Positions 21,467-30,246 of a stretch of DNA of 42,947 nucleotides are shown piece by piece. This DNA is from Chthoniobacterales bacterium. Lineage in GTDB: Bacteria > Verrucomicrobiota > Verrucomicrobiia > Chthoniobacterales > JACTMZ01. The stretch's first letter is position 1; each line of letters starts with the position of its first letter. The notes under the pieces were generated by a model, which saw only the letters and a list, made by a program, of their open reading frames with translations, ran no database searches and was not told where the DNA came from. Where the stretch lies: NCBI GenBank assembly GCA_021463515.1, contig JAJTYZ010000003.1:1-42947 (forward strand), written 5' to 3'. The position numbers were made by a program, and so were the translations under genes.

Positions 21467-22648
21467 ATGAAATCTCGGATTACTCTATCTCACATCGCAG
21501 AGGTTTGCGGAGTAAGTAAAGCAGCCGTTTCGTATGCACTGCGTGGATGCGATCAGGTTTCCGTAAAACTTACAAAAGCAATACAGCAGAAAGCGTCCGA
21601 CTTGGGTTATATCCCTTCGCGAACGGCACGACTTCTTAATGGCCACACTTCTCCGCGTTTGGGGATTGTGTTGTCACTTCCCGGGGTGCCTATGGAATCA
21701 CAAATTTTGCAAGCATTGGAGGCTGTGTGCCGCGAAACAGGGTTTGAGGCGGTTGTTCGCTATCATTATTGGCATGCTCCGACGGAGTGTCACATTTTAC
21801 AGTCACTTTTGGATGAGGGAGTCACTGGTTTGGTGATGGTTCCCGCACATTTAGGTACAACGGCAGAGCTCGTTCGTTTGCAAAAAGCAGGGCTTTCAGC
21901 ACCAATTGTGACTGTTGGTTTATTGCATCACCGTGGAGAAGAGTTGATAACTTATCTTGGAAATTTTGCTCCCGATTATCAGTCGGTAGCACCACTTTGC
22001 TTGAAGCATGTCGCAGAAGCCGGTCATCAAAATATTGCTGTTTTATTTCAAGGGCCCTACACGAATTCGGGTGGAGCTGCTTCTCTGGCTCAGTCTTTTC
22101 TTTCTACAGCAAGTCATCAAGGAAACCTTCGGATTGAGATGTTTTACCTAGATGATACTTCGAGTGCCATTCGGCAAAAAATTTTGCAGGGGGTGCCTTG
22201 TGCTTTAGAGGATGTTTGGAAAACGGACAATCAGCTGGCAGAGCATTTTTTGAATCATCCTTTTGAGGCTACGGTAGCAATCACTTCGGATGATTTAACC
22301 GCTTTAAGCCTTCTTCGTGCGTGTCACGACCGGAGTATTAAAGTCCCACAAGACCTTTCGATATTTAGTATGGGAGGCTCTTGGGCCTGCCGTATGGCAC
22401 CATTATCTATTACGCATGTAGAGCCGAACATTGAAGGAATCGCCACGCGTATTATCTCTATGTTTTTGGCTAATACGTCCTCCGATCACGAAGAAGTTGC
22501 CTATCCACTTTCTATAGTTGAAGGCGAGACGCTTATTTCTCGTGACTCAAAAAACTCTACAAGAATCCTCGAAAAAACTATTTCTACGACCATGTTCCAT
22601 GGGCGTTCTCCACACCAACACCTACAATACTATGAAACTTCAAGTTAA
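21467..22648 (+). CDS. LacI/GalR-family transcriptional regulator
   Basis: This encodes 393 residues. The N-terminal helix-turn-helix ITLSHIAEVCGVSKAAVSYA, LRG, then SDLGYIPSRTARLL (hinge helix region) is typical. RLGIVLSLPGVPMESQILQA opens the periplasmic-binding-like effector domain; TSDDLTALSLLRACHDRSIK, VPQDLSIFSMGG is its conserved end. It probably senses a sugar or oligosaccharide released by the enzymes encoded downstream and controls this operon through the palindrome before it. The C-terminal 30 residues are longer than usual. Confidence 0.9.
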   Translation: MKSRITLSHIAEVCGVSKAAVSYALRGCDQVSVKLTKAIQQKASDLGYIPSRTARLLNGHTSPRLGIVLSLPGVPMESQILQALEAVCRETGFEAVVRYHYWHAPTECHILQSLLDEGVTGLVMVPAHLGTTAELVRLQKAGLSAPIVTVGLLHHRGEELITYLGNFAPDYQSVAPLCLKHVAEAGHQNIAVLFQGPYTNSGGAASLAQSFLSTASHQGNLRIEMFYLDDTSSAIRQKILQGVPCALEDVWKTDNQLAEHFLNHPFEATVAITSDDLTALSLLRACHDRSIKVPQDLSIFSMGGSWACRMAPLSITHVEPNIEGIATRIISMFLANTSSDHEEVAYPLSIVEGETLISRDSKNSTRILEKTISTTMFHGRSPHQHLQYYETSS

Positions 22649-22697
22649 TTTTCTGATGCCGACCAACACAACCTCTAATATCCCTATTATCCCTACT

Positions 22698-23987
22698 ATG
22701 AAAACAAACACCCTCACCCACAGTCTGCTGCTTATCGCCGTTATTTTAATGGTAAATACAATTCATGCCCAAGTACTTTGGAACAAAACTTCGGGGACAA
22801 ATGATTATACTAATGCCGCCAATTGGGATGGCGGCGCAGTTCCTACGGCCTCACAAACGGCCGCCTTCAATACCAACGGCGATCAGACGGTGCAATTCAA
22901 CGCCAGTCTTGCCACCAACCCTCAAAATCTCACTGTCGGAACCACTGGCAACACCCTGACCTTTAATTCCGCCGGCGCAGCTCAAACGGTTGTTAACGCA
23001 GGGGCGAACATGATTCTTGGCTCCTCATCAGGTGCCAACATCATAATCCAGAAAACTGGAGCCGGGAATTTTATATTCCGCTCTGCTGGCTCTTTTCAAG
23101 TCGGCGGCACGGGCGGCAATAATAACACCGTCACCGCCCAAGGAACCAATGTTACCGTCGGCTCCGCTAACAGTATTGTAATTGTCGGTTTTGACAACAG
23201 CTCGGGCAACACGCTTCATATCAAAGATGGAGCCACGTTAAGCAGCGGTGGTGGAACAATTGGGCGGGCCAATGGCTCGACTAATAATATCATCCGCCTT
23301 TCCGGAACCAATACGACTTGGAATGTGGGCGGAACAGCCGGTGCCAATAATATCACGATTGGAGTAAGTGCTGGAAACGACAACAACATCCTGACCGTGG
23401 AAAGCGGCGCAAAAATCGCCTCCGCTCAGCCACTCAATGTCTATCGGGGTACGGTTCACCTCGACAATGGAACCATCAATCTAACCAATCAAGCCCTCAC
23501 CTTTCAGGCTGCCGGACGCCTTCGCGGTCAGGGGACGATTACGGCCAGCGAAGTTAAGTCCACCGCAGCGGGTGCCATCGTCGAAGTGGGAGAAAGCGGG
23601 TTTGGGGCTCTCAATGTCACTGCAACCAATTGGAATAATACCAATATCGCGCTGCAGCTCGGCATTGGTGATATGTCCGGATCTCCGATCGCCGGAGTAA
23701 ATTATGACTGGCTCAATATCAATGGCACCTTCACGTATGGCGGAAGCCTGACCATTGACCTTACCAACGCCATTTTGCCGATCGGTACGAATGCCTACGC
23801 GCTTATCAATTGGACCAATGCTCTCGGCTCAACCAATAATCTGTCCGTCAATTTCATCAACGGCAGTACGCCAGACTATGAGTTTCGTAGCGATGGCTTC
23901 TATATTGTTCCCGAACCGGCCGTGACGGGTCTGCTCTTGGTCGCCGGGGGCTTGGTCAGCCTATTGGGTCTTCGTCGCCGTGGATAA
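22698..23987 (+). CDS. PEP-CTERM surface protein with beta-helix-like repeats
   Basis: This encodes 429 residues. The signal peptide is MKTNTLTHSLLLIAVILMVN, TIHAQ. The body is rich in N, G, T and S with repeated strand-turn units (GTNTTWNVGGTAGANNITIG, GNTLHIKDGATLSSGGGTIG), as in passenger-type beta-helices. NWDGGAVPTASQTAAFNTNG is a motif common in verrucomicrobial exported proteins. The C-terminus VPEPAVTGLLLVAGGLVSLL, GLRRRG is a PEP-CTERM sorting signal: VPEP, one helix, then Arg cluster. An exosortase would remove it; none is in the window. ATG 22698 is chosen as it begins the signal peptide; upstream in-frame ATGs overlap the regulator. Confidence 0.8.
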   Translation: MKTNTLTHSLLLIAVILMVNTIHAQVLWNKTSGTNDYTNAANWDGGAVPTASQTAAFNTNGDQTVQFNASLATNPQNLTVGTTGNTLTFNSAGAAQTVVNAGANMILGSSSGANIIIQKTGAGNFIFRSAGSFQVGGTGGNNNTVTAQGTNVTVGSANSIVIVGFDNSSGNTLHIKDGATLSSGGGTIGRANGSTNNIIRLSGTNTTWNVGGTAGANNITIGVSAGNDNNILTVESGAKIASAQPLNVYRGTVHLDNGTINLTNQALTFQAAGRLRGQGTITASEVKSTAAGAIVEVGESGFGALNVTATNWNNTNIALQLGIGDMSGSPIAGVNYDWLNINGTFTYGGSLTIDLTNAILPIGTNAYALINWTNALGSTNNLSVNFINGSTPDYEFRSDGFYIVPEPAVTGLLLVAGGLVSLLGLRRRG

Positions 23988-23992
23988 TCTCA

Positions 23993-24736
23993 TTGAACCA
24001 CACCGCCTTGAAGTCGTCCTTTCCCATACCCCATGGGGCGGATCGGGCTTTCAGCCTGGTCGAGATACTCGTCGTCATCGCCATCCTCGCTATTTTGGCG
24101 TCCCTGCTCGTACCGGGCATCCAAAATGTCATATACCAATCCCAAAAGGCCAAAAGCGTCGGCAATCTGCGGCATATGGGAAGTGCTCTGATGTCCTATG
24201 TCGCCGATAATGACGGAAAACTTATCGAAGGTGCCATGACACCTCTCTATCAAAAAACACGCCCGCAATTCTGGTTTAATGTCTTAGACGCCTACATGGG
24301 AGGGACTGATTACACTCTGGACGGACAAAAGCGTCCGGAGCGTCCGATATGGCAAAATGACCCGTTGAAGGCTTTTAAAACGCCTCCCATGTTTAGGGGG
24401 TTTGGCTGCGGTGTGGGTTATGGATGGAATTATTATTACTTCGGATATGAATCCGGACAGCCTACAAAATATGGCTGGGGAAGTCGCCTCGCTCAGGTGG
24501 AAAGGCCTACCGAAACCATTATTATCGGCACTTCAACGGACGATATAGGTTCCACAGATGTACTAAAGCACGTCGTCATTTACAGTCAGCCCGGTGCTAA
24601 GCCATCCATGGCAACCCGCTACAAAGGTGCGGGGCTTTATCTCCTTCTCGACGGCCACGTTCAGGCATTTACCCCCGATGAAATCATGGCAAATGACGCT
24701 TACCTTTTCAAAAAAACAAAACCCCAAGAATTATGA
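23993..24736 (+). CDS. Pseudopilin-like protein (prepilin N-terminus, DG-type C-terminus)
   Basis: This encodes 247 residues from TTG 23993 (no ATG fits before the prepilin motif). GADRA|FSLVEILVVIAILA is a type IV prepilin/T2SS pseudopilin leader, cut between A and F as is common in this group. After the hydrophobic helix come QSQKAKSVGNLRHMGSALMS, YVADNDGKL, and near the end LYLLLDGHVQAFTPDEI, resembling the DG-containing C-terminal region of the large planctomycete/verrucomicrobial pseudopilin family. The role of such proteins encoded beside carbohydrate-active genes is not established; they may form extracellular fibres or scaffolds. Confidence 0.75.
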   Translation: MNHTALKSSFPIPHGADRAFSLVEILVVIAILAILASLLVPGIQNVIYQSQKAKSVGNLRHMGSALMSYVADNDGKLIEGAMTPLYQKTRPQFWFNVLDAYMGGTDYTLDGQKRPERPIWQNDPLKAFKTPPMFRGFGCGVGYGWNYYYFGYESGQPTKYGWGSRLAQVERPTETIIIGTSTDDIGSTDVLKHVVIYSQPGAKPSMATRYKGAGLYLLLDGHVQAFTPDEIMANDAYLFKKTKPQEL

Positions 24737-27162
24737 AACTCCCACATCTCTGGCTTATCCTTCTTGCCTTGATGATCCCGCATCATGCACAAGCTTTCAA
24801 CGCCCCGGGTCAACTCCTCAATCCCGGTTTCGAGGAAGACCAGGATAATGTCGGGTTTCCTGACGGATGGAAAGTAGCACCCGACGCAAAAGTCACTCTC
24901 ACCCGCGATAATCCGGTCAATGGGGCGAAGGCTTTGGTTATTGAGGACGGCTATGCAGCGGTGTCGCAGGACTTGAACATCGAGAACCTTGCCAACAAAC
25001 GGATCGTATTTTCTATGGGCGCCCGCAGTCCGGATGCCGGCCGCCTCGGGGTGCGGATTGGGTATTATGTGACCTCAGATACGGGAGCTAAGAAATGGGA
25101 AGATGCACCACTCGTTTGGGACAAACCCCTGAACGCCGAGTTCCAAACGATTGCAGGTTCCCGGGTCATTCCGGCTAACGCGCTGGATGGACGATTTTGG
25201 ATCGGCATTTACAGGAGTCAGCGCGAAGGCACGGTGGTTGTGGATGATGTTTCGCTCGAGTTCATTGATTCTCAATCTTCTTTGACTCCCAAAGAAATGA
25301 CCATTGCCGTGAGGGAAACAGGACTTTTGCGCGGGAAGCTCCGCCGCGCTCAGGCACAACAGTCGGATAATCCGGCATGGGCAGGGATCGAAAAAGCTGC
25401 CGAGCGCATCCTGCCTGCTTCCGGCGAGGAGAAAGCCACGCAAACACTGGCCGACATTCTTGGGCAAACCCAGAAACTCAATGCGGAAATCCTTGCGGCT
25501 CTCTATCCCAAAAAAATCTTCACCGCCTCGATGCAAGAGCCTTATCAGCGGCTTGACGCCAGTCAATTACCCGCCGTCCCCGCCGCCGACGCACCTTCTT
25601 GGGGCGTGACGGCCCTGCGTGGCGAGGTCGCCGCGCTCAGCGTGGAAGTGACCAACACCACGACCCTAACCCAGACCCTGATCCTCAACCTCGACAAACT
25701 CCCCGATGTTGATGTGGAAATGCGACGACAGGTTTTTTTGGAAACATGGTACACCAAAGGCGAAACTTTGCTGGCCGATCCGCTCACGCTCCTGCCCAAG
25801 GATAACAAGGGGTGGCATCTTAATTTGGAGCCGGGCGAGACCACGCGCGTCCATGTGGCTCTGACGATTGCCAAGGATGCCAAAGAGCGAAAGCAAAGCG
25901 TCAAAGTCTCTGTGCGTAGTGGCCGGGAGGAGCAAATGCTGCCCTTCGATCTTGTCATCCTCCCCGCCCAGCTCCCCACTTCGCCGCAGCTTGCACATTA
26001 TCAATTTCTTTACAGCGACCTCAATGTCATCAACGACCTCCCGGCGGAAGCCGCCCGGGATCTCGAAGCGCACGGGGTGACCGATATCGAGTGGGCTTTC
26101 ATGCCGCCCTCGACCTTCTCATCGGACGGGAAACTTTTGGAAAGCGACTGGAGCACGCATAACCGCTGGCTGGCAGGCTTTCGCGACTCCAAAATTCGGC
26201 TGAATATTTTTTGGCAAGGTGCTTACAAGAAAATGAAGATGGCAGAAGGTGGCACCTTGGGATACGGCAGCAAGGCATGGAAAAGGGGGTTGCTTGAACT
26301 CCTGACGGCCTATCTTGACCACGCAGAAACGCTGGGCGTCCCTCGTGAGCGGTTCACCATTTTACCCATGGATGAAATTCATTCCGCCCATTTGGATAAA
26401 GCCCCTGACGAGGAGCCGTTTTTTTTTCGTGACTTAGCACAAAGTATCCGAAATGCCGAGAAAAAATTACCTATTTATCTGACCATAGGAAATTACGCAT
26501 TCCCGCAGGACATCGAAGTGGTTCTGCCCACCCTCCATGTGGCCATGCCTCACTGGCCCATGCCGCAAAAATTGGGCCGTAATGCGCCACCTGACTATAA
26601 TCCAAGAAAAGCCTTCTTTGAAAAAACTCTCCCCATGTTGGAAAAAGCCCGCAAGGACGGGAACCTCCAAATTTGGAGCTACCATGTGCTGCCGGGAAAA
26701 AGCGATGACGTGCTGACCATGAGTCGCTCTTATCCCCTGCTGGCCGTGGCTGCGGGCTACACCGGGTTCGGATACTGGGCCTATAATGTCACCAGCAAAA
26801 ATTCGTGGGACGACCAAGATGGCTCCATTCTCGATTACAGCGTGATTTACGACGGACGGGAGAATCATCCGGCCAACCATAAATACAATGTCACCTCGGA
26901 AATCATCGTTCCTTCCATTCAATGGGAGGCGATTCGGGCGGGGCAGCAGGACGGACAAATTTTGCTCTCTCTCAAGAACCGACTTGAGGACAAAAATTGC
27001 TCGCCGAAGCTACGAACGGAAATTGAGAAGCTGCTGAAAACCGCCCATGAGCTGGGCGGTGAGGAAGGTTATGGGGGAAGTGCTTTAACCTTTGCCGCCG
27101 TCCGTGAATTTTCCGCACAGCTCCGAAACGCCTGGGACTTGGCCTCAAAAACAGGGAGCTAA
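24733..27162 (+). CDS. Exported DUF4091-type carbohydrate-active protein
   Basis: This encodes 809 residues; the start overlaps the previous stop (ATGA). After a signal peptide (MKLPHLWLILLALMIPHHAQ, A) residues 28-180 read as a beta-sandwich carbohydrate-binding module (GQLLNPGFEEDQDNVGFPDG ... VVVDDVSLEF). A linker and a second beta region follow, then a TIM-barrel-like part (DIEWAFMPPS, RFTILPMDEI, GNLQIWSYHV, YTGFGYWAYN). The end PSIQWEAIRAGQQDGQILLS, LKNRL matches the DUF4091 close (xRxEAxRxGxxDxxxL). DUF4091 proteins are related to GH123-like hydrolases, so it probably acts on an external glycan; the substrate is unknown. Confidence 0.75.
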   Translation: MKLPHLWLILLALMIPHHAQAFNAPGQLLNPGFEEDQDNVGFPDGWKVAPDAKVTLTRDNPVNGAKALVIEDGYAAVSQDLNIENLANKRIVFSMGARSPDAGRLGVRIGYYVTSDTGAKKWEDAPLVWDKPLNAEFQTIAGSRVIPANALDGRFWIGIYRSQREGTVVVDDVSLEFIDSQSSLTPKEMTIAVRETGLLRGKLRRAQAQQSDNPAWAGIEKAAERILPASGEEKATQTLADILGQTQKLNAEILAALYPKKIFTASMQEPYQRLDASQLPAVPAADAPSWGVTALRGEVAALSVEVTNTTTLTQTLILNLDKLPDVDVEMRRQVFLETWYTKGETLLADPLTLLPKDNKGWHLNLEPGETTRVHVALTIAKDAKERKQSVKVSVRSGREEQMLPFDLVILPAQLPTSPQLAHYQFLYSDLNVINDLPAEAARDLEAHGVTDIEWAFMPPSTFSSDGKLLESDWSTHNRWLAGFRDSKIRLNIFWQGAYKKMKMAEGGTLGYGSKAWKRGLLELLTAYLDHAETLGVPRERFTILPMDEIHSAHLDKAPDEEPFFFRDLAQSIRNAEKKLPIYLTIGNYAFPQDIEVVLPTLHVAMPHWPMPQKLGRNAPPDYNPRKAFFEKTLPMLEKARKDGNLQIWSYHVLPGKSDDVLTMSRSYPLLAVAAGYTGFGYWAYNVTSKNSWDDQDGSILDYSVIYDGRENHPANHKYNVTSEIIVPSIQWEAIRAGQQDGQILLSLKNRLEDKNCSPKLRTEIEKLLKTAHELGGEEGYGGSALTFAAVREFSAQLRNAWDLASKTGS

Positions 27163-27170
27163 ATTTTTCT

Positions 27171-29471
27171 ATGAGCACCGTGTCGTTAGCAAAACCACCA
27201 CCATCCGAAACCACCGTTACCCCCATTTCCGAAAGCCGCAAACCTCGTTTTGAGAAGGGAGCGCGGGCGTCCCGTCCGCATTCCTACGATGCGGGCAAGA
27301 TGCCCACGCCCGCGTATATGGCAACTTCAGAAAATGCCTCCGCTCCAAAACCCCGCTTCTTCCTTGACGTCCATGAGGAAGACGGATATCTGCGCATCGC
27401 CGGTCGGCATTTTCGACTACTCTTTGGAAAACACTCCGGCGGGATTGAGCGTTTGGAAATGTTCAACGGATTGTCATGGCATTCCGTGTTGGCAGATGGA
27501 AAAGCCCCGGGCTTGAATCTCACTGTGCCTGTGGTGGAAACCCGCGTGACACATAAAACAAATGAGCAGCTGCGCTTGACGGTGACACAACAGGATGATG
27601 ATTGGCGGGTGGAGACGAATTATGAAATTTACGCCCGCGGCTACGTGGTGGCTACGTTCCGCATGTCAACGCGCAAAGACGGTGCACGCGCCCAGTCGCT
27701 TACGGTGGGAGTGGGCATCAAAGAATCCATTTTTTCACGTCCACACCGGATTATCAACGAAGCACCCACGCCGGAAATGCGACAAATTGTTCGCGGTTTC
27801 TCCGTCAATTTCACCACCGATGACCGCCCGGTCACCAACAGCCTCGATTTTCTGCTTGAGTCCGTCGCCCTCAATGCCAATGGAAAACCCCCGCTCCGTT
27901 ATGTAGAAAACAAAGGAACGTCCCGCGAGCTGGGCTGGAAGCTCACGACCGGTTGGCCCTACCCATTTCCCGAAGGCTATGTCTATGAGAATCGCTGGTG
28001 CCTTTCTTTCACCGCTCTTGATCAGTCGCCCAGCCCGATTCGCGGACAAAGGATTTATCAATGGTTTGGCAACACGGCCGACAATTTTGCCGTGCCCACG
28101 GAAGAGGAGCTTCTCGAAATGGCCGAGTATGGCTGTTCGATTTTGGTCTTTCACATGCCGGTTCTGACAGGGATTGACTTTCAGGAAGTCCGGGATCCCG
28201 AAGGAATGCTCCATTGCGTGCAACGTGCCCATTCCTTGGGTATGAAAGTCCTTTTCTATGTGCAGCCCTATTTGATTCACCGCTTCCCCTCCATCCCCGA
28301 GAACCTTCGCGACAAACGCACGGAATGCCTAAACGTCTGGCACGCCATGAATTCCTCACAGGTGGCCAATTACGATCCGAATTTCACCGAATATGACTGC
28401 GATGAGCTGAACTTGCGCCACCCCGAGGCGTTCCAATACATCCGAGACGCAGCATTGTATTGCTATAAAAAATATCACTTCGACGGATTGTATGTGGACT
28501 TCGCTTGGCCCGCTCAAGGGCTTGCGGTGAATCCGGAAAATAATCAACCCGGACTTTTTAATTTTTACGATTACTTGAAGCTACTGCGAGAATGGCGGAC
28601 GGCCCTCGGGCCGGAGGGACTCATGATCGGACACGGCGGTGGATTTCTTGTCGGCAGCGACATGGTGGAAGGATTTGATGCCTGCCTGACCGGCGAAGCC
28701 CAGCGCGTGATAATACCCGATTCTCTAGGAGTTCAATACGGCCCAGTTCCCACGCTCTGGATTATCCAGCGTAATAAACGCGATATTTTCCGCTCGCCTT
28801 TGACCATAGAAAACCTGATTCGTGAAGGCGTCACCCCGCAGGTTGGTATCGCCGTCTGCGGGAAGGCCATCATCGCTACGGTTGACCCGGGGTATTTTCC
28901 TGAGCTTATGGCCCTTTGGCAAATGTGGAGAGCCTTCCCGGTGGAAGAAGCGACATTTTACAATTACCTTTCCGCCCCCGTTCTCTCGATAGACAATGAG
29001 GAAATTGTCTGGAGCCTCTATAAAACCGAGGAAGGGGAAATTCTCTTGCTCATTGCCAACGCCGGTGGTCCGCGGCTCAATGACTCCCCGTCCATCGGAG
29101 CCAATATAACTCTGGATTTAGAGGCTCTCGGGTTGCCGGACACGTTGCGCTGCTGGCGAATGCGTGGAAACACCTACGATACTTTCCGTATCACGGAAAT
29201 GGAAGCCGTCCGAGCCGGGTGCCTGTCCATTTACGAAATTGATCTCCACGAATTTCAGGGCTACATCCTCGCGCCCAAGAATCCGCCGGAGACGCTGGTC
29301 AAACTCCAAAAACATTTGGCTGGACGAGGCGAGCGATTGAAAGCCCAACTTCCCGCAAAAATCAAGCGACTGGAAAAATTGGATTACCAACTCGACTCCT
29401 TCGCCAAACTTCCCAACGCGCATACCTTCTTTTCCTACACCGAATTCATGGCCGGGCGTGTCGCAGAATAG
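27171..29471 (+). CDS. Putative glycoside hydrolase (TIM-barrel, alpha-galactosidase-like fold)
   Basis: This encodes 766 residues without signal peptide. Residues about 60-290 form a beta-rich N-terminal domain (YLRIAGRHFRLLFGKHSGGI). The barrel follows: MLHCVQRAHSLGMKVLFYVQ, YHFDGLYVDFAWP with a likely nucleophile Asp, and EGLMIGHGGGFLVGSDMVEG. A C-terminal beta domain has EEIVWSLYKTEEGEILLLIA. The layout resembles GH36/DUF6259-type enzymes; the exact family is unsure. It probably works in the cytoplasm on imported oligosaccharides. The codons for residues 31-50 are a GC-rich palindrome (27262-27314). ATG 27171 follows GGGAG; ATG 27318, past the palindrome, is an alternative start. Confidence 0.65.
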   Translation: MSTVSLAKPPPSETTVTPISESRKPRFEKGARASRPHSYDAGKMPTPAYMATSENASAPKPRFFLDVHEEDGYLRIAGRHFRLLFGKHSGGIERLEMFNGLSWHSVLADGKAPGLNLTVPVVETRVTHKTNEQLRLTVTQQDDDWRVETNYEIYARGYVVATFRMSTRKDGARAQSLTVGVGIKESIFSRPHRIINEAPTPEMRQIVRGFSVNFTTDDRPVTNSLDFLLESVALNANGKPPLRYVENKGTSRELGWKLTTGWPYPFPEGYVYENRWCLSFTALDQSPSPIRGQRIYQWFGNTADNFAVPTEEELLEMAEYGCSILVFHMPVLTGIDFQEVRDPEGMLHCVQRAHSLGMKVLFYVQPYLIHRFPSIPENLRDKRTECLNVWHAMNSSQVANYDPNFTEYDCDELNLRHPEAFQYIRDAALYCYKKYHFDGLYVDFAWPAQGLAVNPENNQPGLFNFYDYLKLLREWRTALGPEGLMIGHGGGFLVGSDMVEGFDACLTGEAQRVIIPDSLGVQYGPVPTLWIIQRNKRDIFRSPLTIENLIREGVTPQVGIAVCGKAIIATVDPGYFPELMALWQMWRAFPVEEATFYNYLSAPVLSIDNEEIVWSLYKTEEGEILLLIANAGGPRLNDSPSIGANITLDLEALGLPDTLRCWRMRGNTYDTFRITEMEAVRAGCLSIYEIDLHEFQGYILAPKNPPETLVKLQKHLAGRGERLKAQLPAKIKRLEKLDYQLDSFAKLPNAHTFFSYTEFMAGRVAE
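27262..27314. repeat. REP-like GC-rich palindrome inside a coding region
   Basis: CGCGGGCGT (27262-27270) pairs with ACGCCCGCG (27306-27314), and CCGCAT (27276-27281) with ATGCGG (27289-27294). Translated it gives GARASRPHSYDAGKMPTPAY, the kind of peptide that intergenic palindromes of Verrucomicrobia yield when read through. It disrupts no frame. The protein has KPRF on both sides of the insert, which might reflect a target duplication or chance. Confidence 0.75.
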
Positions 29472-29498
29472 GGTGAGCAGGGGAATTTGAAAATCGGC

Positions 29499-29515
29499 TT
29501 GAAATCATTTCTCGA
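29499..29515 (+). repeat. 17-bp direct repeat, right copy
   Basis: TTGAAATCATTTCTCGA, identical to 21349-21365. It sits 27 bp after the hydrolase stop and 53 bp before scpB. Confidence 0.9.
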
Positions 29516-29568
29516 TTGATGCGCGGGGGGAAATATCGAATCCTTAACGGTTCAGCCTTTTTTTATTC

Positions 29569-30246
29569 ATGAGCCCTTTAGCCCGTGTCCTCGAAGCTTT
29601 GCTCTTCGCGTCGGACAAACCACTTTCAGCCTCCGAATGTGTGAAGTATTTGCGGGGTGCGGTGGAATCTGCGCCGGAGAATGAACTCGTGGCAGCGTTG
29701 GCGAAGGAAAAGTCGGAGGCTGTTGTGCAGGCGATGCAGGAATTGCGCGATGAATACGAGCAACAGAAAAGAGGGTTTTTTTTAATGGAGAATGCTGCCG
29801 GGTGGAAAGTGGTGACATCCCCCGATGCTGTGGCGTGGGTACGTCAACTTTTTCCGGAAAATCGCCCAGCGCGGTTGAGTCCGTCGGCCTTAGAAACGCT
29901 GGCTATTGTTGCTTACCGTCAACCGCTGACTCGGGCAGATATTGAGGCTGTGCGCGGGGTGAATGTGGATGGTGTGATGCAGACATTGTTGGAGCGTGGC
30001 GTGATTCGTATTACGGGTCGTGCGGAAGTACCCGGGCGGCCTTTGCTTTACGGGACGACAGAATTTTTTCTCGAACATTTCGGCTTGCGCACGCTGGATG
30101 AGTTGCCTAATTGCGCGGAGCTGCGGCGTGTGGAATTACCCGTAGCGGCGAAGGATGCGGAGCAACCCGTGTTGCCTTTGCAAGAGGCCGGTGAAACGGA
30201 TGCGGAAACGGAGTTGGTGGATTCTGCGAAGGAGGAACCTGCATGA
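29569..30246 (+). CDS. scpB: Segregation and condensation protein B
   Basis: This encodes 225 residues. SPLARVLEALLFASDKPLSA is the ScpB start (E-A-L-L-F-A-S); PSALETLAIVAYRQPLTRAD, IEAVRGVNVDGVMQTLLERG, VIRITGRAEVPGRPLLYGTT is the conserved second winged helix. ScpB dimers bind the ScpA kleisin in the SMC condensin. The tail after LDELPN is acidic and variable. The pheA start overlaps its stop (ATGA, 30243). Confidence 0.93.
   Translation: MSPLARVLEALLFASDKPLSASECVKYLRGAVESAPENELVAALAKEKSEAVVQAMQELRDEYEQQKRGFFLMENAAGWKVVTSPDAVAWVRQLFPENRPARLSPSALETLAIVAYRQPLTRADIEAVRGVNVDGVMQTLLERGVIRITGRAEVPGRPLLYGTTEFFLEHFGLRTLDELPNCAELRRVELPVAAKDAEQPVLPLQEAGETDAETELVDSAKEEPA

Noticed and set aside
29548-29557. 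Second LacI operator before scpB (TTAACGGTT)
   Set aside because: It lacks the full palindrome CTTAACCGGTTAAG and matches only part of it.
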